Shown piece by piece: positions 17,681-25,756 of a stretch of 64,000 nucleotides of DNA. The translations under genes and the position numbers were made by a program. The notes below the pieces were generated by a model. The model did not search any database and had not been told where the DNA came from. It saw only the letters and a list, made by a program, of their open reading frames with translations. The DNA is from Lacipirellula parvula. Lineage in GTDB: Bacteria; Planctomycetota; Planctomycetia; Pirellulales; Lacipirellulaceae. Every line of letters begins with the position of its first letter. The stretch's first letter is position 1. The stretch covers positions 4,570,501 to 4,634,500 of the forward strand of contig NZ_AP021861.1 of assembly GCF_009177095.1 (NCBI RefSeq), written 5' to 3'.

Positions 17681-17704
17681 TAGCCCCGGGCTCCGCCCGG
17701 GGGT
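17681..17704. repeat. GCCCCGGGC-family palindrome, copy 2 (short)
   Basis: TAGCCCCGGGCTCCGCCCGG plus GGGT forms a compact hairpin by itself. The distant right arm seen in copies at 11555 and 58465 is absent. Confidence 0.7.
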
Positions 17705-17756
17705 TGGCATCCACACCGCCAAACGTCGCGGCACGCAGCTGTAGTGAATGCTCCTG

Positions 17757-17868
17757 CTCCCTCCCCCTTGAGGGGAGGGCCGGGGAGGGGGTGGAACTCT
17801 GGTACCCGCTGCGATCACCCCTCCCTAACCCTCCCCATCAAGGGTAGGGGACCTCAAGGTTGGGTTTT
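17757..17868. repeat. CTCCC/TTGAGGGGAGGG-family inverted repeat, copy 2
   Basis: Same architecture and most of the same bases as 15450-15556, including GGTACCCGCT in the centre and ACCTCA near the end. Confidence 0.8.
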
Positions 17869-18010
17869 CTGGCCGCCTGCGCTGCTTCTCTGCAACTTTC
17901 TCGCCATTTCCTCACGCGCGGTAACAACCGCGCGACGCAAACGCTTTTGGTCATACCTCCGAACATCATCGGAGAGACGCCAACTCAAAGCGAATAGAGA
18001 AAGAAGTCCG

Positions 18011-19096
18011 ATGTGCATTAACTTGAACCGTAAGTCCTGGAAGCTCGCCGCGGCCCTGTCCGCCGTTCTCGCCGCCGGCTCCGCTGTCCCAGCTCAAGCC
18101 GAAGTCGTCTCGCCAAACCTGCGTGACAACCTCACCTTCATGCCGCCGCACGTTGCCGGCGACGCCGAGTTCGACGGCAACGGTCCCGCCGTCACCGTCA
18201 AGGTGAAGTTCACCGTCAGCAACAACACGCTGCTCTACAGCGTCTACTACAAAGCGAAGGAAACGAAGAGCGACTGGACCGAAGCCTCAGGCTGGTCGCC
18301 CACGCGCACCGTCTACACCGCCCCTCCCGGCATGCGGATCGTCTCGATTCCGAAGTCGGAACACGAGCTCGTCATCGACACGATGAGCGGCCACAACTCG
18401 AAGACCTACCCCACCGCCCTCGGCCGCGTCACCCTCTACGGCGACACCAAAGGCAAAGACGCCGGCGTCTACACGCGGGTCGAACTCAACCTCGATGCAG
18501 CGATCCCGATCAACGTCGACATGAACGCCCCGCGCTCGGAGCAAGAAGCCTACCTCCCCCGCACCTACACCTACACGCCGCCTCACACCCGCGGCGATAA
18601 AGACTTCGATGGCAACGGCCCCCGCGTCGTCGTCGATGCTCGGGTCGAACATGACAGTCAACAGGTCTACTTCGTGATCAAGATGATCGCCGAGGAAACG
18701 AAGCCCGACAACACCACCGCCAGCGGCGAAACTCGCACGCTGATTTACTCGGCCCCCGCCGGCCAGCGTATCACCTCGCTCGGCGGTCAAACGAGCTGGC
18801 CGAACCTCGTGAGCTACTACGACTCGAACCACAACGTCGACAAGTTCGACACGCCGCTCGGCCCCGTGAGCGTCTTCGGCGACCACAAGGGCGACGACGC
18901 CGGAGACTACACGAGAGTCGTGTTCGGCAACGTCGACAAGTTCGTCGTGGTCCGCACCGCTCCCTCCGGTTCGCTAGCCGACGGCGGCGATGAAGGGGGC
19001 GGCGAGTCGGCCTCGTTCACCCGCAGCGGCGGCAAGAACGGAAACGCGAAAAACGGCAACTCCGGCAAGCAACGCAACTTCAAGCATCGCAAATAA
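18011..19096 (+). CDS. Secreted protein with two tandem copies of an unrecognised domain
   Basis: 361 residues from ATG 18011. A signal peptide covers about 1-30 (ending PAQA). Residues about 41-168 and 184-312 are clearly homologous: both begin with P-H-x-x-G-D-x-x-F-D-G-N-G-P. Both then contain an A-x-E-T-K-x-D-x-T-x-A-S-G stretch, Y-x-A-P-x-G-x-R-I, an H-N segment, T-x-L-G and G-D-x-K-G-x-D-A-G-x-Y-T-R-V. The tail (about 320-361) is glycine-, asparagine- and lysine-rich low complexity. The FDGNGP and KGxDAG blocks look like ligand or metal loops, but I do not recognise the domain. It is an exported structural or binding protein of unknown role. Confidence 0.85.
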   Translation: MCINLNRKSWKLAAALSAVLAAGSAVPAQAEVVSPNLRDNLTFMPPHVAGDAEFDGNGPAVTVKVKFTVSNNTLLYSVYYKAKETKSDWTEASGWSPTRTVYTAPPGMRIVSIPKSEHELVIDTMSGHNSKTYPTALGRVTLYGDTKGKDAGVYTRVELNLDAAIPINVDMNAPRSEQEAYLPRTYTYTPPHTRGDKDFDGNGPRVVVDARVEHDSQQVYFVIKMIAEETKPDNTTASGETRTLIYSAPAGQRITSLGGQTSWPNLVSYYDSNHNVDKFDTPLGPVSVFGDHKGDDAGDYTRVVFGNVDKFVVVRTAPSGSLADGGDEGGGESASFTRSGGKNGNAKNGNSGKQRNFKHRK

Positions 19097-19130
19097 CGGG
19101 TGAACGGAATCGCCGCCAAAAGGCTTCTCA

Positions 19131-19174
19131 CGCGGGTGGCATCCTCTCGGCCCCAAGCCGTGAGCATGCAGAAC
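19131..19174. repeat. GGGTGGCAT...GAGCATGC-family repeat, copy 1
   Basis: GGGTGGCATCCTCTCGGCCC followed by CAAGCCGTGAGCATGC. Nearly the same 36-base pattern recurs at 24563-24599 and 24797-24840. The ends and the inner CGGCC/CAAG part can pair, giving a hairpin. Confidence 0.65.
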
Positions 19175-19200
19175 TGTACCGAAACGATCAGTCCAAATAA

Positions 19201-19236
19201 AACGCCGCCCCCGGCTTACCAGCTTGGGGCGGCGTT
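19201..19236. terminator. Hairpin terminator after the duplicated-domain gene
   Basis: AACGCCGCCCC (19201-19211) pairs perfectly with GGGGCGGCGTT (19226-19236) across a 14-base loop, 105 bases after the stop codon. The downstream T-run is weak, so strength is uncertain. It lies between convergent genes. Confidence 0.55.
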
Positions 19237-19292
19237 GCTGTTTGCATCGCGTAACGACGCGAAAGCATCGCAGCTGCAGGACGCCAAACTCA

Positions 19293-19841
19293 TCAACGAG
19301 TCGCCGCCAGTTGCCGATCCAGCAACTCAATCACCTCGTAAACAAACCGCCGCTTCTCTGCGTTTAACATCACGCGCGTGCCGACCGTCTTGTCAGCCCA
19401 GCCCCGCGCACTGCCGCCATCCTGTCCAAACTCTTGCGCCATCGCTGTCCAATCGCAAACCATTTCGATGAGATCGACCTCCGTCATCTCATTCGGATCG
19501 GCGTGGAACTCCGGATGATGGCGGTTCACGCTCAGGTGATGCTGAACCGCCCGCTCAACTTGCTCGGCGACGCCCGGCGGATACTGCAGCGGATCCTCCG
19601 TACGACGTCGTCGATGATATTCAGTTAGCCAAATGTACGGGACGCGTTCCTCCGGCCCAAACTTTGACGCGTCATGGTTTCGCGCACGTTCGCACAGTTC
19701 ATCGCCGTAGGCAGTCGCCGCAGCAAGCAGCGTCAGGCATCGACCAACGCGTTCGATATGCTCGCGCGTGCGACGCTCGTAAAACGCAACCATATTCGGC
19801 GTCGGCTCGTGGCTGACATTTTGCATAAGGCATCCAAGCAT
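19293..19841 (-). CDS. DUF5662-like protein with histidine-rich core
   Basis: Up to 182 residues; alternative ATGs at 19826 and 19793 are possible and none has a strong ribosome site. Features are RTREHIERVGRCLTLL near the start, RNHDASKFGPEERVPYIWLTEYHRRR in the middle and VQHHLSVNRHHPEFHADPNEMTEVDLIEMVCDW. The H-D, H-H and H-H-P-E-x-H residues suggest a metal-binding helical fold related to HD-type hydrolases. Similar proteins are annotated DUF5662 with no known function. Cytosolic. It lies 32 bases after a membrane protein gene on the same strand. Confidence 0.75.
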   Translation of the reverse strand: MLGCLMQNVSHEPTPNMVAFYERRTREHIERVGRCLTLLAAATAYGDELCERARNHDASKFGPEERVPYIWLTEYHRRRRTEDPLQYPPGVAEQVERAVQHHLSVNRHHPEFHADPNEMTEVDLIEMVCDWTAMAQEFGQDGGSARGWADKTVGTRVMLNAEKRRFVYEVIELLDRQLAATR

Positions 19842-19873
19842 CGATTTGGAAGAGGCGAAACCAGCTCAATGGC

Positions 19874-20443
19874 TCATCCCAAGGGCGATGAAGCTCGGCG
19901 TAACGTTTCATTCGCGGCCACTGCCTCGCGAACGCGCTGGCCATACAGCGAGCGCAGCATCACGCCAATCGTCATGCCGGCAAACGCCAGTTGCATAACA
20001 ACTGCAATGCACACAATGATCACGAACAAATTGAAACCATCGGGGTCTTCACGCACCTCTTGGAAGATCGTCCAGAGACAATAAGGTAGGCCGACGAAGG
20101 TCGCCGCCAGCATGAGCCACAAGCCGGCGGCAACAATCCGCCATCCCCAAACTCGCAGCCTCAACAGTCCCACGCCGCCGACAACCGCCACGGTCGAGAG
20201 CAGCGTGAAAACTAGAAACTCCAATGGGGAGCCGCCGATAAGAGCGCTGGCAGCGTCGAGCACGGCGTCAACAGCGGGGTCGTTCACTGCCTCCGGCCGC
20301 GCTGCAGCAAACTTTCGCGCCTTAAAGAAGTCCTGCCACGACGATAGGAAAGTCGCAACGCCGCCGACAATCCACAACCATCCGACCACGGTCGCGGACA
20401 AAGGGCGAGCAACGTGACCAGCTGAGTTTACCGATGCAGACAA
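19874..20443 (-). CDS. Hypothetical four-helix membrane protein
   Basis: 189 residues. Hydrophobic segments lie at about 17-36, 75-95, 101-121 and 138-162, and the first loop (about 40-70) is polar. No recognised family motif. Same orientation as the DUF5662-like gene and only 32 bases upstream of it, so they may form an operon. Confidence 0.7.
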   Translation of the reverse strand: MSASVNSAGHVARPLSATVVGWLWIVGGVATFLSSWQDFFKARKFAAARPEAVNDPAVDAVLDAASALIGGSPLEFLVFTLLSTVAVVGGVGLLRLRVWGWRIVAAGLWLMLAATFVGLPYCLWTIFQEVREDPDGFNLFVIIVCIAVVMQLAFAGMTIGVMLRSLYGQRVREAVAANETLRRASSPLG

Positions 20444-20701
20444 AGTCCACGGCTCCTTGAAAATTTGGCTCGCATTTTACGAGTTCTGGCTCTGAACAAA
20501 TATAGCCGCCACCTCAGAACTCCCAACCCTGCAAAAGTTTCATCTCGCAAGCGACCGAATTCTAGCCGCCTCGCCCACTGCTGTTCATCTAGCCTGCCAA
20601 GTAGAATCACGCCCAAACGCGACACGCTCGTCCTGCGCTGTTAAGTTAAGCGACTGGCCAGTGGAGAATGCCGAGCAAGCAATTCGCTGCCGGGGCAACC
20701 G

Positions 20702-21673
20702 TTGAACACGCAACGCTTTCAATTTCGAATCGCGGACCTATTGTTGGTCACCGTCGTCGTCGCACTCATCGTGTCGGTGTCCCAAGATGGTTTGCTCTAC
20801 GGCTCGTCAAATTCCCCGATTCTGCTCGTCGCGCTCGCCTGTGCTCTCGGCGCCGCCACCGGCCATTACGTGTCAGGGGCATTTCGCTTGGGATTAGTCG
20901 GCGGCCTGTTATTCGGCGTGTTCGGCTTTCACCTGGCCATCTCCGCATCATCGCTAGGCGCCAAAGTTGCCGAAGAAACTCTCTGCTTCCTCTGCGTCAG
21001 TGCGGGCGGCGTCATCGGCGGCCTGACTCCCGCGATGCTGCAGCAATGGCGCCGTGCCTCCGCTCGAACTCGCCGCAGCCTCCTACTAGCGGGAGTCGCC
21101 TTGCTGCTCCTCGCGGCCTGGAGATGGCGCGCGGTCAGCATTCAAACCGAATTTATTATGGATCTACAGGCAGCGGGCGGCTTTGTTTATTACTCGGATA
21201 TCAACCCACTACCACTGATTCTCGACGAAGACCGGATGGATTCGCGCACCGAGTGGCTGCGAACATTCCTGGGAATGAGAGTTGTCCAGCGAGTGGACTT
21301 GCAACCCAAGGTCGACCACCGTCGGTACATTCAACTCATGGTCGAAAACCTGCCTAACGTCGAGGACTTGCGCCTACGCGCGGAACACATCGACGACGAC
21401 GTTTTTGTAGTTCTGAATTCCGGCAAACTGCCGAAGCTCAACTCGCTCCGTTTCACAAGCCGCGCATTCGACGACGCCGCGCTCGCACGCCTTCATTCGC
21501 TCCCCAACCTTCTACTACTCAGCTTGAATGAGACGTCGATCACCGACGTATCGATTGAGCACCTAGCAACGTTCCCTCGATTACGGATTTTGTCCGTCTA
21601 CAAAACGAAGGTGACTGCAGACGGCGTCAAACGACTGAGACTAAAAATCCCACGCGTCGTGGACAAATATTAA
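20702..21673 (+). CDS. Membrane protein with F-R-I-A-D-L-L motif and leucine-rich C-terminus
   Basis: 323 residues from a TTG start. The N-terminus FQFRIADLLLVTVVVALIVSV is the planctomycete motif in which F-x-I-R/A-x-L-L precedes a membrane helix. Four more hydrophobic segments extend to about residue 146. The soluble C-terminal half is leucine-rich-repeat-like: NLPNVEDLRLRAEHIDDD, LPKLNSLRFTSRAFDD, LPNLLLLSLNETSITD and FPRLRILSVYKTKVTADG, about four repeats. Leucine-rich repeats normally bind proteins. The start has no strong ribosome site, so the N-terminus is tentative. Confidence 0.75.
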   Translation: MNTQRFQFRIADLLLVTVVVALIVSVSQDGLLYGSSNSPILLVALACALGAATGHYVSGAFRLGLVGGLLFGVFGFHLAISASSLGAKVAEETLCFLCVSAGGVIGGLTPAMLQQWRRASARTRRSLLLAGVALLLLAAWRWRAVSIQTEFIMDLQAAGGFVYYSDINPLPLILDEDRMDSRTEWLRTFLGMRVVQRVDLQPKVDHRRYIQLMVENLPNVEDLRLRAEHIDDDVFVVLNSGKLPKLNSLRFTSRAFDDAALARLHSLPNLLLLSLNETSITDVSIEHLATFPRLRILSVYKTKVTADGVKRLRLKIPRVVDKY

Positions 21674-21917
21674 TTTGCCCGGCCGCCGCCCCCTGCAACT
21701 GCCGCTCCAACTGTTCCCGCGAAAAATCATTCAACCGCGGCAGCGTCAGCAACTCGTCGCGTCCCGCGTCGCTAGTCGACGTCCCATACGCCGACAGCCA
21801 CTCCACGTCGTCGCGCTCAAAAATCGACGGCGCGTTCTCCCCACCTTGCGAACTCGTCACCCTCTCACACCTACTCGGTCCAGCACAACCGGGTTGGGGC
21901 GAACCACCCCGCCGCAT
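21627..21917 (-). CDS. Possible small hypothetical protein, antisense at its 3' end
   Basis: A 96-residue frame whose C-terminal two thirds (IFERDDVEWLSAYGTSTSDA, then DELLTLPRLNDFSREQLERQ) has balanced, protein-like composition, unlike the opposite strand. Its last 47 bases overlap the convergent leucine-rich gene. No ribosome site or family was recognised. It could be a real short gene or a gene remnant. Confidence 0.35.
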   Translation of the reverse strand: MRRGGSPQPGCAGPSRCERVTSSQGGENAPSIFERDDVEWLSAYGTSTSDAGRDELLTLPRLNDFSREQLERQLQGAAAGQINICPRRVGFLVSVV

Positions 21918-21987
21918 ACAATGACTCGACGACAGCGTCGTGAGCTACTCTCGCAAAATCGCCGCTTCCACCCTCGGAGAGCGATCA

Positions 21988-23370
21988 ATGATCGGCAACT
22001 TGCTGCGTCCTGAGTTGGAAGAGTTGATCGCCGCCAAGGAATGGGACGTCCTTCGCGAGGCGTTCTCCCAATTCCATCCGGCCGAAATCGCGGAAATCCT
22101 CGAAGACATTCCCGACGCCGACGACGTGCCGATCTTTCGCGTGTTGCCCCGCACGCTCGCCGCCGAGGTCTTCGCGCATCTTCCGCAGCAGCATCAAGAG
22201 ATGCTCATTCGCTCCGTCTCCAGCGATCAGATGCGCTCGCTGCTGAGCGACATGTCGCCCGACGATCAAACGCGACTCTTGGAAGAACTGCCGCCGGAAG
22301 TCACCAAGCGGCTACTCGCCTCGCTCTCACCCGAAGAGTTGCAAGCGGCTCGCGACCTGCTCGGCTATCCGCTCCACAGCGCCGGCCGCTACATGACGCC
22401 CGAGTACGTCGCAATCCACGCCGGCCTCACCGCTCGCGAAGCCCTCGACTACATTCGCACCCATGGCCGCGACAAGGAAACCGTCAACGTCGTCTTCATC
22501 CTCGACGAAAAAGGAAAACTGCTGGCGGACATCTCGCTCGGCGCCCTCGTGATGGCCAACCCCGACGACCGCGTCCACGACATCCACCGCGGCCTGACGA
22601 TTTCGCTCACCGCCAATTCCGATCGCGAAGAGGCGCTCCGCACCTTCGAGAAGTACGGCCGCATCGCCCTCCCGGTGACCGACTGCGACGGCCACATGCT
22701 CGGCATCATCACGATCGACGACATCTTGGACGTCGCCTCGCGCGAAGCGACCGAAGACATGCAAAAGATCGGCGGCATGGAAGCCCTCGACGCCCCCTAT
22801 CTCGACGTCTCGTACCTCAAGATGATCCGCAAACGGGGCGGCTGGCTGTCGGTGCTGTTCCTCGGCGAAATGCTCACCGCGACCGCGATGGGCTTCTTCG
22901 AAGAAGAAATCGCCCACGCCGTCGTGCTGGCGATGTTCGTGCCGCTGATCATCAGCAGCGGCGGCAATTCGGGCTCTCAAGCGGCGACGCTCATCGTCCG
23001 CGCCTTGGCCCTCGGCGAAGTGAAGCTAAAAGATTGGTGGAAGGTGCTGCGGCGCGAACTGCGCACCAGCGCCACGCTCGGCATGTGGCTCGGCATGGTC
23101 GGCTTCGCACGGATCATGCTCTGGCAAAAGCTCGGCTGGTTCGACTACGGCGACCACTATTACTTGGTCGCCGCCACCGTTTGGCTATCGCTGATCGGCG
23201 TCGTCTGCTTCGGCTCCGTCGCCGGCAGCATGCTCCCCTTCGCCCTCCGCAAAGCCGGCTTCGACCCCGCCACAAGCTCGGCCCCGTTCGTCGCGACGCT
23301 CGTCGACGTCACCGGGCTCGTCATTTACTTCACAGTAGCGCTCGCCGTACTGCAGGGCACGCTGCTGTAG
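21988..23370 (+). CDS. mgtE: Magnesium transporter MgtE
   Basis: 460 residues from ATG 21988, preceded by GGAGAG. The order of domains is a helical MgtE N domain (about 1-110, with FHPAEIAEILEDIPDADD), two CBS domains (about 120-245, including GIITIDDILDVASREATEDMQ) and five membrane helices from about 275. The signature ISSGGNSGSQAATLIVRALALGEV lies at about residues 330-353. The cytosolic domains bind Mg2+ and close the pore when magnesium is plentiful. All parts look intact and length is normal. Alone in its transcription direction, with no Mg2+ riboswitch recognised upstream. Confidence 0.96.
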   Translation: MIGNLLRPELEELIAAKEWDVLREAFSQFHPAEIAEILEDIPDADDVPIFRVLPRTLAAEVFAHLPQQHQEMLIRSVSSDQMRSLLSDMSPDDQTRLLEELPPEVTKRLLASLSPEELQAARDLLGYPLHSAGRYMTPEYVAIHAGLTAREALDYIRTHGRDKETVNVVFILDEKGKLLADISLGALVMANPDDRVHDIHRGLTISLTANSDREEALRTFEKYGRIALPVTDCDGHMLGIITIDDILDVASREATEDMQKIGGMEALDAPYLDVSYLKMIRKRGGWLSVLFLGEMLTATAMGFFEEEIAHAVVLAMFVPLIISSGGNSGSQAATLIVRALALGEVKLKDWWKVLRRELRTSATLGMWLGMVGFARIMLWQKLGWFDYGDHYYLVAATVWLSLIGVVCFGSVAGSMLPFALRKAGFDPATSSAPFVATLVDVTGLVIYFTVALAVLQGTLL

Positions 23371-23529
23371 CTAGATCATCCCGGCGTCGTCCGCTTCAGC
23401 GGTCGAGTCCACCTCGCAGGTTAGCCCCGATCCTACAAGGGCGGCGTAGCCGCAACAGCCACGCGACCGAACACAACTCCGTCGCCAACTCCTCAACGCC
23501 GATTCAGTTAGCCCTCACAAAACCTCGCC

Positions 23530-24192
23530 TTACTTCTCAAGAGGAGGATTAAGGAACCACCAATAAATCCCAGAAGCAGGTTTCTCATTAAGCATTAGAG
23601 TGCCTTTTCTTCCATCAATATCTAAGTAGTGCCCGCGAAATGGACTCTCGGCGAGATTCTGAATCACGTACGCCTTGTACCCGCGGTAGTTACCGACCGA
23701 CCTAACGATCCAGTTCGCACCCGCCGCACGTTCCTTATTCAACATCAATGCGCCTGTCTTGCCATCAATGTCTAAGTAGTAGTTAAAGTAGTCGCTCTTC
23801 CCTCTATTACGTATTGTGTAAGCAGGGAACCCATTGTGCTTCCCATCTCGTCTAACTTCCCACCATGTGCCGCTGGCGTCCTTTCCGTCCTTGGCGTTAA
23901 GAATTAGAGTTCCGGTCTTGCCATCGATGTCGAGTGACCAGCCGAAGAATTTGCTCTTCCCTAAGTTCCGCAGTTTGGTCGTGGCTTGGACAGTCTCCGT
24001 ATAACCGTGAAATCTCGTGTCGTTGTCGAGGGCATCTCCGATGCCCGGACCTGGGTCGATCTGTCGCAACCCCTCCCTGACTTCACTGTCCTTATCAAAA
24101 GGATTCCAATTCTCCCCAGATACAGGCCGAGCAGCCATCTGAGCACAGCCACACGCAATCACGAGCAGGAGGCATCTAATTTCAACAAACAT
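23530..24192 (-). CDS. Putative lipoprotein with three beta-trefoil-like repeats
   Basis: 220 residues from ATG 24192, which has GGGAAGG 5 bases upstream. The N-terminus ends in a lipobox (V-I-A-C, C14), so it may be lipid-anchored. Three repeats of about 45-50 residues follow, each ending in (Y/S)LDIDG(K/R)xGxLMLN-like sequence: GWSLDIDGKTGTLILN, NYYLDIDGKTGALMLN and GHYLDIDGRKGTLMLN. Each is followed by a W-containing strand. Three-fold pseudo-symmetry with this motif suggests a ricin-type beta-trefoil, a carbohydrate- or protein-binding fold. Codons are visibly more AT-rich than in neighbouring genes, hinting at transfer. Function unknown. Confidence 0.8.
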   Translation of the reverse strand: MFVEIRCLLLVIACGCAQMAARPVSGENWNPFDKDSEVREGLRQIDPGPGIGDALDNDTRFHGYTETVQATTKLRNLGKSKFFGWSLDIDGKTGTLILNAKDGKDASGTWWEVRRDGKHNGFPAYTIRNRGKSDYFNYYLDIDGKTGALMLNKERAAGANWIVRSVGNYRGYKAYVIQNLAESPFRGHYLDIDGRKGTLMLNEKPASGIYWWFLNPPLEK

Positions 24193-24562
24193 TGAAACCT
24201 TCCCTAATACTACGAGAGGTTTGCGTTCAGCAACGCTAAGCGGTCCCAACTTCGACGACGCACCGGCAATATAGCTCTGATCAAACAATTTTAAAGTAGA
24301 TTGCATTAATAATATTTTCCTTCATCGCGAATTATCAGCCCACACTCTACCCACTCCGCCTAAACCCCGAATTCACCAAAGCCTTGCCCGAAAACCTTCG
24401 TGACGCGTAATACAAGTTACTGCGAACTGTAGTCGCAAGAATGTGAGATCGTTGGCGACATTCTTTTCCCAGCAAACGAGCGATCAGCGTGCGCGATTGG
24501 TCCAAAAGTGCGTGCACCCAAAGACCAACCGTCGGACTTTGGCTCCCGACCGTCGAGCCGCA

Positions 24563-24599
24563 GGGTGGCGTGTTCTCAACCGCAAGCGCTGAGCATGCG
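24563..24599. repeat. GGGTGGC...GAGCATGC-family repeat, copy 2
   Basis: GGGTGGCGTGTTCTCAACCG then CAAGCGCTGAGCATGC, matching the copies at 19131 and 24797 over about 36 bases. Confidence 0.65.
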
Positions 24600-24796
24600 C
24601 CCCACACCCCAGCCACTCGCCCCTGGCCGAAACTCGTAGCTAGAATTCCGCAGCCTAGCCTGCTATTGTGATCACATGTACACATACTACGAGTACGCTG
24701 TCGGCAACCGCCCCAAGGGAGCACTCTTCGCTCCCCGCGCAGCCTTCTCGCCCCCAGCCATAACGATCCCCCCGAGATCATCTGCAACACACGCCT

Positions 24797-24840
24797 GGGT
24801 GGCATACTCTCGACCCCAAGTCGTGAGCATGCGGAGCTGC
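24797..24840. repeat. GGGTGGCAT...GAGCATGC-family repeat, copy 3
   Basis: GGGTGGCATACTCTCGACCC then CAAGTCGTGAGCATGC and GGAGCTGC. Closest to the copy at 19131. Confidence 0.65.
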
Positions 24841-25279
24841 CAACCAGGGCCCGCCCCACGCGTCGCCACTTCTGTCGCATTCCACTGGCCACACGACCCC
24901 TCAGCGATACGCTAACCCACTAACTCACAACAACTTACGAATTATGTCGCCAAAAACGCGTTTCGCGACAAGATGCCCCGGCGACACAATTCACCCGCCA
25001 GCCGCCGCCAGCGAGTGTCGCCAAAACCGACATTCACCGTGCTGGCCACTCAATATCCCTTGGTCAACACGGCCAAGACGGGCAACACGAGCGACATGCA
25101 AAACCAGCCTTTTCTCACTCCCAGTGCGCCGTATCCGTCATTTCGAGGGCGTCCGCGGAATCTGGCCGGCCCCTTCGGAATACCTCAGGATGACTGCTTC
25201 CGACCTCAGGGCACCTGGTTCAGATCTCAGCGCGACTGGTTCAGAGTCGACCGTTCCCGCGCCGCTCGCCAGCAAGCTC

Positions 25280-25308
25280 TTGTTCCGCCGCCCTCCGGCC
25301 GATAAAAT
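25280..25308 (+). promoter_or_regulatory. Candidate sigma-70 promoter for rpmE
   Basis: TTGTTC (25280-25285), a 17-base spacer and TAAAAT (25303-25308) fit a vegetative promoter. Transcription would begin about 25 bases before the rpmE ATG. Confidence 0.5.
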
Positions 25309-25340
25309 CCTTGATTCGACCCATTTCAGGAATCATCGCT

Positions 25341-25595
25341 ATGAAAGCCGACATCCATCCCGCCTACTACGAAACCCAGGTCACCTGCGGTTGCGGCAAC
25401 GCCTTCACGACGCGCAGCACCCGCAAGGAGCTGAAGCTCGATATCTGCAGCGCTTGCCATCCCTTCTATACCGGCAAGTTGAAGTTCGTCGACGCGGCCG
25501 GCCGCATCGAGAAGTTCAAGACCAAGTTCGCTGGCGCTGGCTACGCAAGCCTCGGCAAGAAGACTGCCGACAAGAAGGTTGCGGCCGAGAAGTAG
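25341..25595 (+). CDS. rpmE: 50S ribosomal protein L31, zinc-binding type
   Basis: 84 residues from ATG 25341. [20 protein letters not shown], then [20 protein letters not shown] and [18 protein letters not shown], are diagnostic of L31. Cysteines at 16, 18, 37 and 40 form the C+ zinc site, so this is the zinc-containing paralog rather than the zinc-independent YkgM type. The C-terminus has a lysine/alanine-rich extension. It occupies the large-subunit central protuberance bridging to the small subunit. Placed 160 bases before prfA, an order found in many bacteria. Confidence 0.97.
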   Translation: MKADIHPAYYETQVTCGCGNAFTTRSTRKELKLDICSACHPFYTGKLKFVDAAGRIEKFKTKFAGAGYASLGKKTADKKVAAEK

Positions 25596-25756
25596 CGACC
25601 GGAACTCTATACGCCGCCTGCTCTTACGCAGCGGCGCACCCTGATTTCCTCTCCCTCGCAGGAAGAGGGCAGGGTGAGGGATTACCGCGGATTCACCCGC
25701 GCACGACTCCCTTTGCCAGTTCCTTTCGCCCGCTTCCTCCAGCCTGCCACCATCCC

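Larger units (their letters stand above)
17654..18010. other. Intergenic region filled by two repeat elements
   Basis: 357 bases between two rightward genes, holding a GCCCCGGGC-type half element and a full CTCCC-family repeat. The last 140 bases, upstream of the secreted protein gene, should contain its promoter but show no clear consensus. Confidence 0.5.
24193..25279. other. Gene-poor island of about 1.1 kb with repeats
   Basis: No convincing gene is seen on either strand; open frames here are rich in Arg, Ser and Cys and lack family signals. The left part is AT-richer, like the trefoil gene. It contains two copies of the GGGTGGCAT...GAGCATGC repeat (24563-24599 and 24797-24840) and the palindrome TGTGATCACA (24667-24676). 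It could be a decayed insertion or an RNA-encoding stretch; nothing identifies either. Confidence 0.6.

Noticed and set aside
17744-18010. In-frame extension of the duplicated-domain protein (89 codons)
   Set aside because: The DNA is a CTCCC-family repeat; ATG 18011 starts directly at a proper signal peptide.
22041-23552. A 503-codon Arg/His-rich plus-strand frame overlapping mgtE
   Set aside because: mgtE in another frame has complete domains; the overlapping frame has shadow composition (Arg, Pro, His).
24667-24676. TGTGATCACA as a CRP operator
   Set aside because: It lacks the spaced TGTGA-N6-TCACA layout and no gene is properly placed downstream.
24347-24892. 181-codon minus-strand frame in the gene-poor island
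   Set aside because: Composition is Arg/Ser/Cys-rich, no ribosome site, and it runs across two repeat copies.
24944-25756. In-frame N-terminal extension of prfA by about 270 codons
   Set aside because: It passes through rpmE in a different frame, has non-protein composition, and prfA from ATG 25757 has the normal family length.
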